From Massospora cicadina (taxonomy: Eukaryota > Entomophthoromycota > Entomophthoromycetes > Entomophthorales > Entomophthoraceae): a stretch of 64,000 bases of DNA. The notes below the pieces were generated by a model. That model was not told the origin of the DNA. It ran no database searches and saw only the letters and a list, made by a program, of their open reading frames with translations. The DNA lies in the NCBI GenBank assembly GCA_022478985.1, contig JAKSZP010000019.1, positions 186,001-250,000 on the forward strand, given 5' to 3'. Positions 1-11,999 of the stretch are shown here, in pieces. The stretch's first letter is position 1; the number at the start of each line of letters is the position of its first letter. The position numbers and the translations under genes are program-made.

Positions 1-199
1 CTATTGTGAAGTGGAAACTTTGGCATACATCGCCACAATGGCCGAAACTGCAATTTTTGGACGCCACAAAGTTCACCCTCAAGTCAGCTCAACGTGGATA
101 GAACACAAAATTACACCACAGGCAGCAGCAGCTATGAAATGGGTTACAACACCTTATCTAGGCCAGAGATGTCTTAAATTGGGCATAAATTTTTAATTT
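1..199. other. Unassigned sequence, no gene recognised
   Basis: A 61-codon open frame (11-196, +) lies here but shows no motif and no resemblance to the other elements in the window. It ends just before the terminal motif of element O1. I see nothing else in this stretch. Confidence 0.4.
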
Positions 200-371
200 T
201 ATTATGAGGCATGCTGACCAGGGGATGGACATTACTGAAATGCATAAAGCGACAAAAAAAACCAAACTAACTAAAATCTCAGACCAAAAGAAAATGACCG
301 TTTAAAGAATGGGCGGAATATAACAATCGAGACACCTACCTACCAGGTGGGATAGCACTGAGGCGCTCATC
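200..371 (-). repeat. 3' untranslated tail of ORF1 element O1
   Basis: Read on the minus strand, this follows the ORF1 stop and ends with a motif of the form GTCCATCCCCTGGTCAGC (209-230) followed by AT-rich sequence. The same terminal motif occurs at 15501-15525, 38633-38651, 40028-40050 and 62914-62934, in each case after LINE-related coding sequence. The upstream CCACCTGGTAGGT segment is also shared with O2 (40.16 kb). It is therefore probably the 3' end that the retrotransposition machinery recognises. The match is visible in the sequence; the role is inference. Confidence 0.7.
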
Positions 372-965
372 CTACCATGGTGGAAGGGGAGGGGGATTGA
401 GGGGCTCATCCTCAGACTCATTCGCCTCTTTGGCGAGAGCATGAGCCAAGGAGAAGAGCAAAGGGGTGGGATGATCAGTGACATGGGGAGCGAGGCCAGT
501 AACAAGTGGCTGCTGCTTACAGAATAGGCCATACTTTAGCAAGTCGCTGAAGTACTTGGCAAGGGTGGCCTCCGCCTTAATGCGGAGGGCAGGGAGCTGG
601 GACAGAGAATCCATGGAGGCACGGGTAGCCCAAGAGTTGGCTTGTGAGGTGGAAACCACTCTCTGGATGGCCTCCTTGGCGTGCCTGTGGGCAAATTCAA
701 GGGTCACTTTGTGGTTTGGGGGAGTGTTTGGCATAAGGACGAGGGGCGGAATTTCCGTGGCTAGCGCTGCAACTGTTGATTCTGCCATTTCCCAGATAGA
801 GGTTACCTCAGGATGGGTGGCTGCTGCTACAGCGAGCTGGTGGTCCGAGAAGAACTTCACAACATCTGGTTGGGGAGCGTAGTATCTTTGGGCGACCTGG
901 ATGGGATTTTGATTCTGGACAAACTCGTCATATGTGGGTTTCGATGCCTCTATAAAATTACCCAA
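372..965 (-). pseudogene. ORF1-like protein, C-terminal half (O1)
   Basis: This 197-codon open frame is one of the longest in the window and has no internal stop. It aligns with the 40.9-40.2 kb minus-strand region of O2. Shared features are the AKEAIQRVV helix region, an IKAEATLAKYF stretch, and an acidic/proline-rich C-terminus ending in NPPPLPPW, followed in both copies by a stop shortly before the 3' tail. I do not recognise a named domain; from its relation to the N-terminal half with its zinc-knuckle remnant I infer the nucleic-acid-binding ORF1 protein of a LINE. The first Met at 965 is probably internal, because the alignment to O2 continues upstream in the family. Confidence 0.6.
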
Positions 966-1135
966 CTCATAAAGTGGGCATAAAAATCAAAACCATCTGG
1001 GACTGAAAACAATCCTTCCTGGAATAGCAACAAACTTTCTTTCGCTTCAATTAACTAAATTGAAGCCAAATTTTAAGTTTTAAAAAAATACAAAAAACCA
1101 GCCACTCAAATCGAGAAATTAAGAACAGAATGTCA

Positions 1136-1965
1136 ATGCTATCAATGCCTGCTGCCCCAGCTTGGGGTGGTGGTGCGCCGCCTTCTGACATCCTTCAGCC
1201 ACTGCTGAAGCACGTCTGAGCTCTCTCTGCTAGCCCTCATAATGCTACCAAGCTTTATGTCCCACCTCGGGGCTTAGCCCACCATCTTGCAAGCTTGTAG
1301 GTGATGCTCCAGAGCCCTTTGGTAATCCTTGGAGAAACCTGCATTTTGGCCTCTGGGCCATATATGGGAATCTTTTCCCATGCACAATTGCAGCCATCAT
1401 TGAGATGGCTAAAGCAGTTTTCAAACCTGTCAGATATATTGATGTTCGCCCTTTTAAGAGCTAATCTGACCTCAGATTTTGATCTAAGGCTGATGTGGTG
1501 GCAGCATGTAAGATGCCAATTAACATTAAAAATATACCTATCCCCAGTGTTCGCATGCAGCTCCCAGATGAGGCCACTTTGATGGTCCATTTTTCCAGGT
1601 TGCCACCATTTCTCTCCCCTAAATTCCTTTGCCATGAACTGATGGAGGGTTTGGCCATTTATGGTGCAGACCCCATCTTACAGTTTGTGGTACCCAATGG
1701 GCAGGTCAGTTGGTAGGGCCTCGTGTCTTTGCAACAATCTGCCCTTTCCATAACAACCCCGCCTTGCAATTCCCCCACACTGTGATCAGATCCACACCTA
1801 ATCACCCTTTTTAGGCGCATGTCAAAAATGGCTGTGCTATACGCCCCTTATGCTTCAAATTAGATCATTTGAAGCGCTAGTGTCCCACAGCTTCTGCCTC
1901 CGCCACTTCCACCACTCCTCCTTCTTTCATCTGTCCAGCTGCTGCCTTTCCTAGATTAGTTGAGT
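1136..1965 (+). pseudogene. ORF1-like protein, N-terminal half with CCHC remnant (O1, inverted)
   Basis: The plus strand begins with MSMLSMPAAPAWGGGAPPSD and continues, through several stops and frameshifts, to a segment reading LAIYGADPILQFVVPN (about 1650-1697). This matches LSTYGRDPILQFIVPS in O2 (41.3-41.25 kb, minus). Downstream, 1842-1883 reads R-PL-C-FKLD-H-LKR-stop-C, a CX2CX4HX4C zinc knuckle whose first Cys is Arg (CGC) and which holds a stop before the last Cys. Zinc knuckles of this form are typical of LINE ORF1 and retroviral-type Gag nucleocapsids. The frame is broken, so no product is expected. Confidence 0.6.
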
Positions 1966-2689
1966 GGGGCATGATCCTCCCACCCCAACCTCAGCTAATT
2001 CTGGAGCTGCTTCCAAAGCAGCATCCAATCAAAATTTAATTTTTCATAAAAAAAATCGTTGGAATTATTAAATTCTGAGCTGATGGCTGAGACAGTTTTG
2101 TCTGAGCTGTCATGTTCAACTGCTTACAGCCAACCATGATCAGCCGCTGCACCAACTCCAGTGGCTGGCCTGGCATTAGCCGATTTAAATCCATTTGAAG
2201 TGCTCAAATGAACTTATTATACAGATTGGCTCTATAATGTTAAGCCTGAATTCGCCTTATAGGAATTCTTTATAAATCCTCCCAATTTGCATCCCAGCCG
2301 TTTTCAATCTAAAAATAGTTTTCCTAATCATAAAAGTATAAACAAAATGTCGTAGAAGCAGCAGCTGCTCTGGCCAACACTCTGCTCCGCCAACGTCTCC
2401 ATGGGGTGATGGAACCCCTTGTTGAGGGTATTCTCATCCCAAATTTCCCCCATGATTTTGATGAGTATGCAAAATATGAAATTGAGGAGCTCGCTTTTTG
2501 TCGTGAGCTGCACTTGAATCAACGTGGCAAAACCTATTCTGTTTGACCTCAATTATCCTCAAACCTGCCAGCGCATCAAGTATTTCACTTGTGTGCCTTC
2601 TCTCATCACTTTTGCTGAGCATCAACTTGCTCAATATGTTGAGGCGATGAACACCACCGGCCAGTATTAATAAATAAAACCCACAAAAA

Positions 2690-2950
2690 AACTCTTTATG
2701 CCACATATTGATGATATCCTAACTATTATGTTGTCCGCCATGGTCCACCAGCTAAAGCGGGCGCCAGACAAAAGTTTTCTCAAAGCTTCCTCACCTTTTG
2801 ATATGGCTTCCTAAGCTGATAATTTAAGGGCTATAATAGAATTTTTATTTGTAATAATCCCTTTGTTTGGCTCATTTACAAAGAAAGATGCGTGGTGGCT
2901 CCCCCTTTTTGTTTGGGCACCACTAGTTCTAAAAAAGGAACAATCATTCC
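2690..2950 (+). repeat. Repeated ~260 bp block, copy 1
   Basis: This stretch matches 44692-44978 at most positions, for example around TGTCCGCCATGGTC, CTAAAGCGGGC and GGCTCCCCCTTTTT. Both copies end in a run of A. The frame reading LSAMVHQLKRAPDK is partly conserved in copy 2. In this copy the matching sequence merges into possible ORF1 coding sequence of L-A, so the block may be a piece of that ORF. Upstream, 2340-2690 holds short protein-like frames but nothing I can name. Confidence 0.55.
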
Positions 2951-3079
2951 TAGAACCATTGGTAGCGGCCCCATATTCCACCAAATAAATTCTCCCCATC
3001 AGAAGCCTTCCAATGGTGTGAAGCAGGGGTCCCAGCTGCCACGGCACGGATTTTCATGTAAAGCAGATGGAACAGCGTA

Positions 3080-4640
3080 ATGTTCATGGACTAGTGCCAA
3101 CATAGTCCAATTATGCTGAAAACCCTCCAAAAGTACCTGTACCTGACATGCGGGCCAGAATCCACTCTTCTATGGTACCAACTGGGGTTTTTGCCAATGG
3201 ATGCCCTTGAATGGCAAAATCTAGAGATTGTTGCACAAATGGCAAGAAATATCAACTGATGAGAAATTAGCATATGCCAGGTCAAGGCGTTCCTTAAATG
3301 GGGATTCAGCCTCAATGAATTGCTAATCTAAATAATGCAAGGAAAGACGCCCGCCAAGGTACCTAAGCCAAATATAATCCAAGTTGTATAGTGTAGTGGC
3401 AGCTCAAACGACGAAAGCACATGAACAGGGTGGGGAGTCATATCAATTACATCTGTCAATTGATCAATGGCGGCTCCAAGGACTGCCAGGCGCCCAAATA
3501 ATACCTGAAGGATGCAATACAAATCCACTTGAAGCTGGTGGAGGAGGAATGGTCTGACTTGATAATGGTGATTTATCAAGAACTCATCAATGTGCTGAGA
3601 GGGGGATTTTGACCACCACTGCTTACCCAAGTGGGGCTACAACAACATAGAGATACCAGTGAACTTGATCAGAAAAAGCTCCTTGAGATCAGCATTAAAT
3701 ATAAGGGAGTTTGACTTCAAACAACCAACTAGATATGCGAACCAGACTGCACAATTGGTGACATTTCAAAATCTTCTGACCAATTGAGTTAGGGAATGGC
3801 TGCACAAAGCAATATAAACCAGATTATTGCTTAATGGAGAATTATGAGAATTTTGGCAAGCTGGAGGCAGTTATATCACAAAGTGCCTTCACCCTCAAAC
3901 CGTTAAAGCGCTCTATGAACCAGCGCCATAGTTAAAACCAAATAATATTGCCCTACCCTGATTCATCCGCTATCCTGATCTAAGTAGAGTCATATATGTC
4001 GAGCAAGAGGACGTGAAACAAGTGTGCCAGTTCTGCTATCAGACCATCCACACAATGGCCCAATGCTTCCATCAAAAAGAGAAGACCCCTCATGAATACA
4101 ACTATGCCCACATCTGTGAGGTCACAAAAGTCAGGATGAAATCTTTCCTTAGACTAAAGGCCAAGGAGTGGATTCCACAAAACCTAATTTAGGTTGCAGA
4201 TATGAAGCGCCAACAACAGGAGTTGGACTTAGCCCAAAGGTAAGCGTGGGAGCGAGGAGTGGAAAAACGACCCAAAGCAGATGACAAGCCTTTATCAATC
4301 CAAATCCTGAGGCCTACAAAATGTCCAAAGGAACGAGACCTGAACTGATTGCGCCATGCCCATCCCAGGCAGAATGGATGATCTTGGAAGAAGAACGATG
4401 GCAGAAGGTGAACCAACAAAATTCCCCCAAAAAGGGACAATCAGTGCAAGAAGCAAAAAATAAAACTCAAAGCCCAATAAGTCAAAAATGAACAATGGTA
4501 CAAAGAAACAATCATTGAAAAACAGACTAGACGAAGCCACCAAACGAACTTTTCAGTTGACAAAATTGCAAAGTTGACTTATCAGAACCCCAAGATAAAC
4601 ACTAATTCTGCTGAAAAACTTAACGATGGGGAAGGAAACT
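3080..4640 (+). pseudogene. LINE ORF1 (zinc-knuckle protein), L-A
   Basis: Fragments of one reading direction run through this stretch, interrupted by stops. The diagnostic feature is CQFCYQTIHTMAQC at about 4028-4070, an intact CX2CX4HX4C zinc knuckle, followed by a basic, helix-rich region (KTPHEYNYAHICEVTKVRMK, then Lys/Glu/Gln-rich sequence to about 4600). ORF1 proteins of this type bind LINE RNA and act as its chaperone in the RNP. It lies directly upstream of the endonuclease, as expected. The N-terminus is not defined. Confidence 0.65.
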
Positions 4641-4937
4641 GATTGACAGTTGAGGGTTAATTTGCCGCACTGCCAGTAGGGACAAAGGTGACCCCAGAGC
4701 TGGTGATAAAACTGTCCACATTATCCAATGATAGGGAGATGAGGATGGTGACTGAATTCTCAGTGCATAAAATTCCTGGTAACATTATAACAGCTCCAAT
4801 CAACCGACCTCAAAAGCTGCATGGTACCCCCATCCACCCTTGGTGATGACAATTGCCAATAACCAAACTTCTGTTCACAACTTCATGCACAGCCCAGATA
4901 TTATCAAGCCTCATACCCGTGATTCAGGCAGCTGGAA

Positions 4938-5680
4938 ATGAAGATCATGACTAAAAATGTTCAGGGGATGGTGAGCATACAAACAAGAAGGCGGAAGATT
5001 CATAACTTTGAGACTAATAATAGTATTGACTTAACTTTAATATCAGAAACACAAATAAACCAAAAGAGATGGCGCCAAACATGAACTGTGACATGCTGAA
5101 ACACCCGAGGTCCCACCAACTAGGTTGTCAAGCCCTCTGGACAGATCATGTGGTGATCGTCACATCTAGCAAGTCAATATACCTGGTATTTGTGGAGGAA
5201 ACCCACGCTTGAAGGATCTAAATAACAACCGCTACAAAATTGAAAACTGGTAAAAGCCTTCATGTGGTGGCTGTCTATGCCCTGCCAAAGCCCCACAAGA
5301 ACCGAATTTTTTGGAAATTTTTATTGGAAGTACCAACCGAGGCAACAACAATTATAGTAGGAGACCTGAAATGTTGGAACGAATGTGAGTTAGGATAAGT
5401 ACTAATGATTGAAAGTACCAACTGTAAGGCCAATGATATGCTAGAATACCTGGTCAAATTGGGGATGTGCCTAATGATTGATAAGGAGGACAACAACCCA
5501 GCCAACCTAATGAGTGGCAATAAACTCCGCTGAAATCCCACAGACTGGTTCACGCTTCAATTACATACTGATTTTATCCAATTTCAAACCGCTGACATCC
5601 AACAGTGAGGTCACCATAAATACCAAGAGCGACCATATGATTGTCTGCATGGACATTGATCTAGACAACCCCTTGAGAAA
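4938..5680 (+). pseudogene. APE-type endonuclease domain of LINE ORF2, L-A
   Basis: The domain starts with a strand reading MTKNVQG, corresponding to the N-terminal Asn motif of exonuclease III-like endonucleases. It continues with LTLISETQI (catalytic Glu, near 5040), VGDLKCWNEC (the GD-N motif, near 5365, changed after GD) and ends with SDHMIVCMDI near 5620, the C-terminal Ser-Asp-His motif. In LINEs this domain nicks target DNA to prime reverse transcription. At least five stops and a frameshift interrupt it, so it is inactive. Confidence 0.75.
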
Positions 5681-6429
5681 CTGAGAATGGCATTTGGCAA
5701 AAGCCACGCTGAAGGATGAGGAGTGACGCTGGAAAATTAAAGAGGGACTTGATTAACTGATTTCATATCTGGATTGTCACCCTGAGATAGTTCCTCTGGA
5801 TATGTGGGTCCAGATCAAAGAAAGGATTAGACATGATAGTATGAAGTTTGGGAAGAGAAAACATACAAATAAACTGCTGCCATGAAGCATCTGAAAGATG
5901 CAATGGAGAGACTAAAACTTTCCTGGTGGGAAAGCAAAAAATGGTGGAGTGAGCACCAAAAAACTTACAAACAATATTGGACCTTAATGGCTAAACAAGA
6001 CTTAGAGCGATGGTCAATGCTACCTACCAATACCAGATACTAGCGGGAATGATGGCCAAGGAGGGCTTGGCGCACCTCAAGGAAATCCAAACCAAGACAA
6101 GGATACATGAGATTGAGACGTTGACAGGATATGTAACATACTTTGAATCAATCAAACTTGAAATAGAACAATTCTATGATAAGCTATTCTGACAATGAGA
6201 GATGAGCAAACTGATGACAGAAGCCCTGATTAACCTGGACAAGCCGGCGCTCAGGCCTATATTCTGGAAGATGTCATTAACTTGTCTGCCAACTTTTTTG
6301 ATTGATGAAGTGAAATGAGCACTAAAAGAATCACTAAAGATGAAAGCACTGTGCCCTAATAACATGTGTGCAGAAGTTTACAGCACATTTTATGACCAGT
6401 TTGCAACTGATATCAAGACTCTTTATCCA

Positions 6430-8440
6430 CTGCCTGAAAACTGAACGACAAATCCTGGGAGGCCAGGAGACCCAAATTGTACTCTTTTACAAAAGGGGAC
6501 TTCAACGCCAACTATAGAACTGGCACCCTTCACTATATCCAACGCTGACTACAAGATGCTAACGCGCATCTTATTGAAGCAGCTGATGACAACAGCACCA
6601 TGTATGCTTCATAAGGCCCAAAACGGGTTTATCAAGGGCTGATGCATCTGGAAAAGTATTGGTACTGTCCAGAATGTGCTCCAGGACATGCGGTGAACCA
6701 AACATGGCTATATTATGTTCCTCAAAATGAAGAAAGCTTACAATCGAATAGCATGGTCTTTCCTACATGCAGCACTAAAGGCGGTTGGTATTCTTGAGAC
6801 TTTTAGGTAATGGATATCAACAATATACTCAGGCATAATCACCAAAGTAATTGTCACTTACAGTATAACTAACAATGCCCAGTAAGCCAGGGTCTTTAAC
6901 AAGGCAATCCCATATCACTGATCCTTTTTTTAATTTTGCAGCAATTTTACTTTTGGATGCGGTGGACATGAAACTCAGGGGCTTAGTTCACCCTAACCAA
7001 ATGTTATTGAAAATGCTAGCTTTCATGGACAATATGGTTTTGGGCTTCAGTTCACTGACTGACCTTCAGGGTATTGAGGAGCTCCTGGACCCATACCAGT
7101 TAGCATCAAACGTGAAGATCAATGTAGAAAAAACTTCAGTAATGAGGATCAGTGTCCTGAAATTCAGCCCACTGACTGACGCAATGCCAATTTAGAACTC
7201 ACAGATGATCCAATACCTTAAAATACTCTTTAATGACAAAGGGCCAGTGATACTGGAAAACTAAAAAGAGGTGCTGTAGAGTCTGTTGGCCCATATGAAC
7301 TGCTAAAAAATGCAAAACTATGCCTTGAGGAGAAAGTGTTGGCCATTAACAAATTCGTCTTCTAAAATCTATGGTATGTCGCCCATGTGCTGCCAATGAA
7401 CCCAAACCTTTAGAAAAAGATCAGGATAATGCAAAGCACTTCATAAAGTTCAGGGCAAAGGTGGCACCAATAGCCCTAGAGACCCTATTCACAATAAAGA
7501 GCAAAGGGGGCATGGCCTTCTAGATTTTGAATCCCATATTTGGTGGATCTGGGCAAAGTTGTTCCTCAGTCTAATGCAGATGCATATGCTCTGCTCAACT
7601 CTCATATGGAATGTGAACTGGGTTGAGTTCAGGCCTTCAGGAGCCAGTCTCCCTACACCCATTGCGCAAATGGATAACGGACCACCCACAAATGCCTTCC
7701 TGTAAAAGAAGCCCATACTACTGGCAATTGTGCAATCGGGCAGTACATTTGGGCAGCTGGTCATTTGAATTATCAGATTGGGAAGCCGACCAAATCCACA
7801 GGGATGTCGAAGCCCATAATTCTTCAATGATTTCTGCAATGAGCTGGGAGGAGTGCAATCAGTTCTTTAACGAGTGTGCATTCAAGACAATTAAAATTTG
7901 CTACAAATTAACCTCAATCATATACAGGGATCACCTTCTTAAACCTGAATGCAACCCACCCACTCAACCACAAATACTTAACAACTAGGCGGCCAAAGGC
8001 CATGATACTAACTATAAAATTAAGGAGTTAACCTTGGTCCTCAATTTCTGACACATAACATCAAAACTACAGTTGGTCACCTGGAAGATACTACGCTGCA
8101 TGATTAAATTGGGTAAGCATAGCAGACCAGACAACCCGCGTAAAGACTGTCCCATATGGGCTAAACTGGAGGCAGATATCAGCCACCAATACTGCAAATA
8201 TGCCATGCTTAAAAAATATTGGTTCACGATGAGATACATACTCTCATATGAAGACCTGCCACTAGAATTACATCCATAGCAGGACCATTTTTGCAAAAAC
8301 CCTGAGAACAGCCCCAATCCAACTATGAGCCTTCCTTTACCATTATTGTGTATGAGTAACACACTCAGCTCTTGTTGTAGAGTTTTGACAATGAGCGCCC
8401 CCATCACAAAATTTTGGTACTCAAGAGCATTCAGATTATT
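6430..8440 (+). pseudogene. Non-LTR reverse transcriptase and C-terminal region, L-A
   Basis: The FLKMKKAYNRIAWSFLHAAL block (near 6720-6780) matches the LINE motif FxDxxKAYDxVxWxFL. The catalytic box reads FMDNMVLGF (near 7021), where active enzymes have FADD. It is followed by LASNVKINVEKTSV, the usual GxKxNxxKS motif, in a frame open from 6875 to 7195. The region to 8440 has protein-like stretches but I cannot place its zinc motif. Loss of the second catalytic Asp and many stops show that the copy is dead. Confidence 0.75.
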
Positions 8441-8449
8441 TAATATCAG

Positions 8450-9840
8450 CTCAATCAGATCTCAAAATTTGCACGCCTAATACCTGGGTGCTATAAAGCA
8501 ACGCGCTTGGCTTTCCCCACTGGATCACTCATTGTACGCGACAAAGCAATGAATCAACTAAAAGATTGAATGGTCTGTAAGGCTGTCAACTCTAGAACCA
8601 TGTTTAGCAATGATGATCTCTGGCTAGCAATGGTTGGAGGTGCTAGAAACTAGCGCCTGATTTCTCAGTCCTTTAACCTCAACCAAATCAACCGTATTCC
8701 GCCCTCCCCTCTTATTTTTCCGTTTGATTTAAATTTTAAATAAGGAATGAAGTTTGAAAAAAGTTGAATTTTCAGAAAAATTCAATGCATTGGGCCTTTG
8801 GGAAATGCTGATGCAAGTTTAAAACCTGTCCTGGACACATCAAAGTATTTGTATGATATTTCCCACTTGGATAAATGGATGCCAGAGTGTTTAGGTGCAG
8901 GAGAAATAGCCGTCCTGAAACCATTCCCAGCTTCTTAGGAAGCCCCTACATGGGGTGGCCCTGGGAGATTCCCACTTCCAGTTGGGCAAGACGCCATTGC
9001 TATAGTCACTGATACTTAAGAAAATTGGCGATCTGAGCATCCAAGGTTAAACTGACAGCGATTTGGCTTGCTGCCAACATTTTTAAAGTCAGTTCCAAAT
9101 AATTTGTTTTCCCCTTGCTCAAAGTTCATCAGATTAGGCAAATCATCAGGGCCCTGGCCTCAAATCTTGTCTAATCTATTCCCAAATCAATTGTATATTT
9201 AAGCAGTTGTAACACACTGAGAAAATTTGAAGGTTGATTTTCCTATTTTAAATTTTAATAGGATCCCGTTTCTAAAAACTGACTTATTTTTTATGACAAA
9301 ATATAACCCCCATATCTGATCTCAATTTTTCTAAAATCAAAAATGTGGACCCTGGGGCCATAAAATCCTGGTTTGTTGCAATATTTTTTTTCACAATTGC
9401 AACCCTATGGTGTTTGCAGGTCAATTTTCACATTACTCAATTTAGAGACATTCAGGTAGCAGTGCCTCTGGCATTTAAGCTTGCCTTCTGGGTATTCAAG
9501 CATACAGGCTGGCAGGATGGTTTAAACTCCATTTGCCGCCAGCATGATAGAATGGGCGGCAAAAACCCAGTGTTTATCAAGTGTGTGTCCCAGATTCGCT
9601 ATCCTTTTTGGCAAAGAAGCTCAGGATCTGTTCCACTTCCTTGATTGAAGAGGGTAAATTGTCCAATCTAATTTTGTGGGTGCATTTGGGATCCTTACAT
9701 TATACTTCCCTAAAAGGAAGGGGTCTACTACTATCTCCAGAGAATGTACAGGTGCGTAATTCTTGTGTGGTAGGGAAGCTTGACAACCTTAATGGTTGGG
9801 GGGCTCATAACAGCAAGCCCAGGGTGACAGGATTTTGAGT
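8450..9840. other. AT-rich intergenic stretch, possible LTR of G1
   Basis: No coding motif is visible. The 3' LTR of the minus-strand element G1 should lie here, just left of its chromodomain, but I found no matching copy to the right of G1 to prove it. A 99-codon open frame (9345-9644, +) shows no known motif. Confidence 0.3.
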
Positions 9841-9844
9841 GTAA

Positions 9845-10012
9845 AAGTTATCAATTTAATCACAACAATTGGTAAAGTCATGGGACAGAATTTAACTATT
9901 GTCATAGGCGGTGTACCCTTTCCATGCCACCAGATATTGAATTATTTGCTTGATTCTTTTTGAGCCCAGGATTTCCTCCACCTCAAATTTGGTGCACCCT
10001 CTATGAGAACTG
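9845..10012 (-). pseudogene. Chromodomain at integrase C-terminus, G1
   Basis: The minus strand reads FEVEEILGSKRIKQ, then QYLVAWKGYTAYDNS before a stop. This matches the chromodomain core: EVExIL, a basic loop, YLVxWKGY and a stop where the expected Trp would be. In chromoviruses this domain recognises histone marks and directs integration to heterochromatin. The last helix is not readable. Confidence 0.75.
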
Positions 10013-10249
10013 ATTTGATCTCCATCAGTTTCTCGCGCTTAAAAGGTGATAGCACTAAAGCATGAAACAATTTGTGAATTTCTGGTGAAGTGGTAGCTAC
10101 ACGTGGAAGGCCCATTATTTAAGTCTTTTCTGATGGCGAACGGTCATGCCCTCTTGCAGGCCATTTGCGGCACGACACCTTGAGATTATAATTTTTTAAT
10201 GTCCACCATCACCAGATGACCCAAATGATATCTTGGAGCCACTATGTGT

Positions 10250-11059
10250 TTTTGATCTGCACCCTGCTTGGCATCCTGAGAGGCCTTTATTATCTGCCTC
10301 TGCACTTGTAGATTTTTGAGGTGTTACAAAATTACTGTTACGAGAATATTTGAGCATATATGGGGCCCAATTGTAAAAGCCGGGTTAAAACCAAGTTGGC
10401 ATAAAGCAACAAATTCCTACAGGGTCATGAAATGGATTGTTGTACAGAAACTTTGCTTAGCCAGGTCACCTGCCCATGTGTCCTGAGCCATGGTGGCGTA
10501 ACATTGGATTTATTGCCAAGCAACTGGTGGTCCACTCTGTTTGTCCATCGAACTGAGGGTGATATGCAGACAATCAGAATGGTTTGATGTGAAGGGTTTT
10601 GCATAGGGCATCCCAGAATTTCAAGGAAAATTGTGGCCCTCTATCACTTATTATCTCTTGATATAGCCTGAACATAGTAAAGATGTGGGTCACAAATAAG
10701 CGGGCCATGCATTTATTCAAGGTTGTAGACAAACATGGGATAAACAAGCTTTGTTTCGTGAATCTGTCCACTATTACCATGATCACATCGAATAGCTGTG
10801 AAGTGGGCATGCCAATGATAAGGTCAACTGATACTGATATCCACTGTCCTAATATTTGTTGCAGTGGATGTAACAGCCCATTTCGCCATGTTCTATCAGA
10901 TTTGAGTCGTGTGCAGATTAGACAAAATTCTATCCAGTTTAGCACATCCTTTGTCAATAAATTCCAGTAATATGCTATTTTTATCAGATAAATGGTCTTA
11001 TTGACTCCAGGGTGCCCCATGGTTGGCGGATCATGATGTTTTTTATGACTCAGGAGCAT
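10250..11059 (-). pseudogene. Integrase, G1
   Basis: The 161-codon frame 11059-10574 begins with the zinc-binding region (TMGHPGVNKT, then FCLICTRLK giving the CX2C pair). It continues into the core: SVDLIIGMP carries the first catalytic Asp, DVIMVIVDRFTKQ follows, and IISDRGPQF carries the second Asp. Past the stop, at about 10530, another frame reads DGQTEW, holding the catalytic Glu, and NPAFTIGPH follows near 10390. All three catalytic acidic residues are therefore still present, though split by a frame change. It is the best kept domain of G1. Confidence 0.85.
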
Positions 11060-11153
11060 AAAATTTTAGGTACCCATATGCTATAAGAAGTAAATCACTC
11101 TATTCTTTTTTGATTACCATTCAGAGGGGCTTTTAACGTCTGTATCTTGTCCC

Positions 11154-11372
11154 CTAGGTCTTATCCTTTAATGGTTCCTGATTGTTAATCCAGTAATGCG
11201 TCCAGGAGGGAAAATTTAGCGCTGGTTGTTGGGCTGGTTTAAAAGGTAACTTGTTGCACAAGGCCTGTGTGGTTCTCAGTGGGTTTGTCCATGGGTTTGG
11301 GGGTGGAGTTGTGGCTGTTGCAGGCGTTGTGATTGTGGCGATATATGCTGATTCTGCCAGTGGCTCAGGCAA
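11154..11372 (-). pseudogene. RNase H/integrase linker, G1
   Basis: This 72-codon frame is rich in Ala, Thr and Pro (for example TTPATATTPPPNPW) and lies between the RNase H and integrase regions on the same strand. Its position fits the variable connection segment of chromovirus pol, or an extra spacer. No motif is recognisable. Confidence 0.4.
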
Positions 11373-11449
11373 TAGTTGTTGGGGGGGAATAAGTGTGACT
11401 ATTTAACCCCATCCAAGAGGTCAGATATGGTGGACAGGATCTTAACCAG

Positions 11450-11850
11450 TATATCTGGCAGTATGTGTGTGGGCTCTTGATAAATCATATTAGAGATCGA
11501 AGTTGAATAGGTCTAAGTGTGTTCTGTTTTGTCTGTGTGCTAGTTTGTGCATTTTGTGATAATATATATTTGACATGTGGTCCATTTTCACAGTCACCAT
11601 GTGCTTTTCTTCCAGTAGTAGATATTGCCAGTGCATCAGTACTCATGCTACCACGGCCAGCACTTCGTCATATATTTCCCATGATCATTCAGTGCTCATA
11701 TATCCTCTAGAGAAGTATGAGACTGGTTGTTCGCAGCCATCATGTTCCTGTAGTAATACTGCCCCCACAGCTGTGCCAGATGCATTGCATACTACAACAA
11801 ATGGTTTTCTTCATTGGCATGCTGCAGAACTAACGCCGAGGTAAAAACCT
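11450..11850 (-). pseudogene. RNase H domain, G1
   Basis: The minus strand reads PFVVVCNASGTAVGAVLLQE near 11800-11740, matching the first RNase H motif. The catalytic Asp of CDAS is replaced by Asn (CNAS). It is followed by PVSYFSRGYMSTE, the usual link to the second motif, and by YDEVLAVV, holding the Glu region. The domain would degrade the RNA of RNA/DNA hybrids; the Asp-to-Asn change and stops inactivate it. Confidence 0.7.
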
Positions 11851-11999
11851 CTTTGATGACTTCAAAAGCCCGCTATAATTTTGTCGTCAAGATAAATGGC
11901 GCATTTTTTTATTAGTGGGCGGAGTGTGGCAGCCAGTTCCAAGATCAATTCATAAATTTTTCAAGAGATAGACAGATCTCAGGAAACTGTGAAGCTGCC

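Larger units (their letters stand above)
200..1965 (-). mobile_element. LINE-related ORF1 element O1 with inverted 5' half
   Basis: The minus-strand part (965-200) encodes the C-terminal half of an ORF1-like protein and the 3' tail. The adjoining part (about 1136-1965) encodes the N-terminal half on the plus strand. Both halves match successive parts of O2 (41.86-40.03 kb), which is uninterrupted and in one orientation. The order (inverted 5' segment, then sense 3' segment ending in the tail) is what twin priming of a LINE-type insertion produces. No ORF2 is attached. A chance juxtaposition of two copies remains possible. Confidence 0.6.
2950..8450 (+). mobile_element. LINE retrotransposon L-A, decayed
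   Basis: In order on the plus strand I see an ORF1 zinc knuckle (about 4028-4070), an APE-type endonuclease (about 4938-5660), a non-LTR reverse transcriptase (about 6430-7200) and a C-terminal region (7200-8400). This is the standard LINE gene order and size, roughly 5.5 kb. Stops and frameshifts are frequent in every domain. The 5' end is unclear because 2.0-3.1 kb contains other repeat matter. After 8.45 kb the sequence becomes AT-rich with no recognisable tail motif, so the 3' end is not defined. It appears to belong to a different lineage from O1/O2, L-B and L-C. Confidence 0.75.

Noticed and set aside
478..882. 134-codon plus frame
   Set aside because: It is a shadow of the O1 ORF1 frame on the opposite strand, which has a homolog in O2; the plus frame has none.
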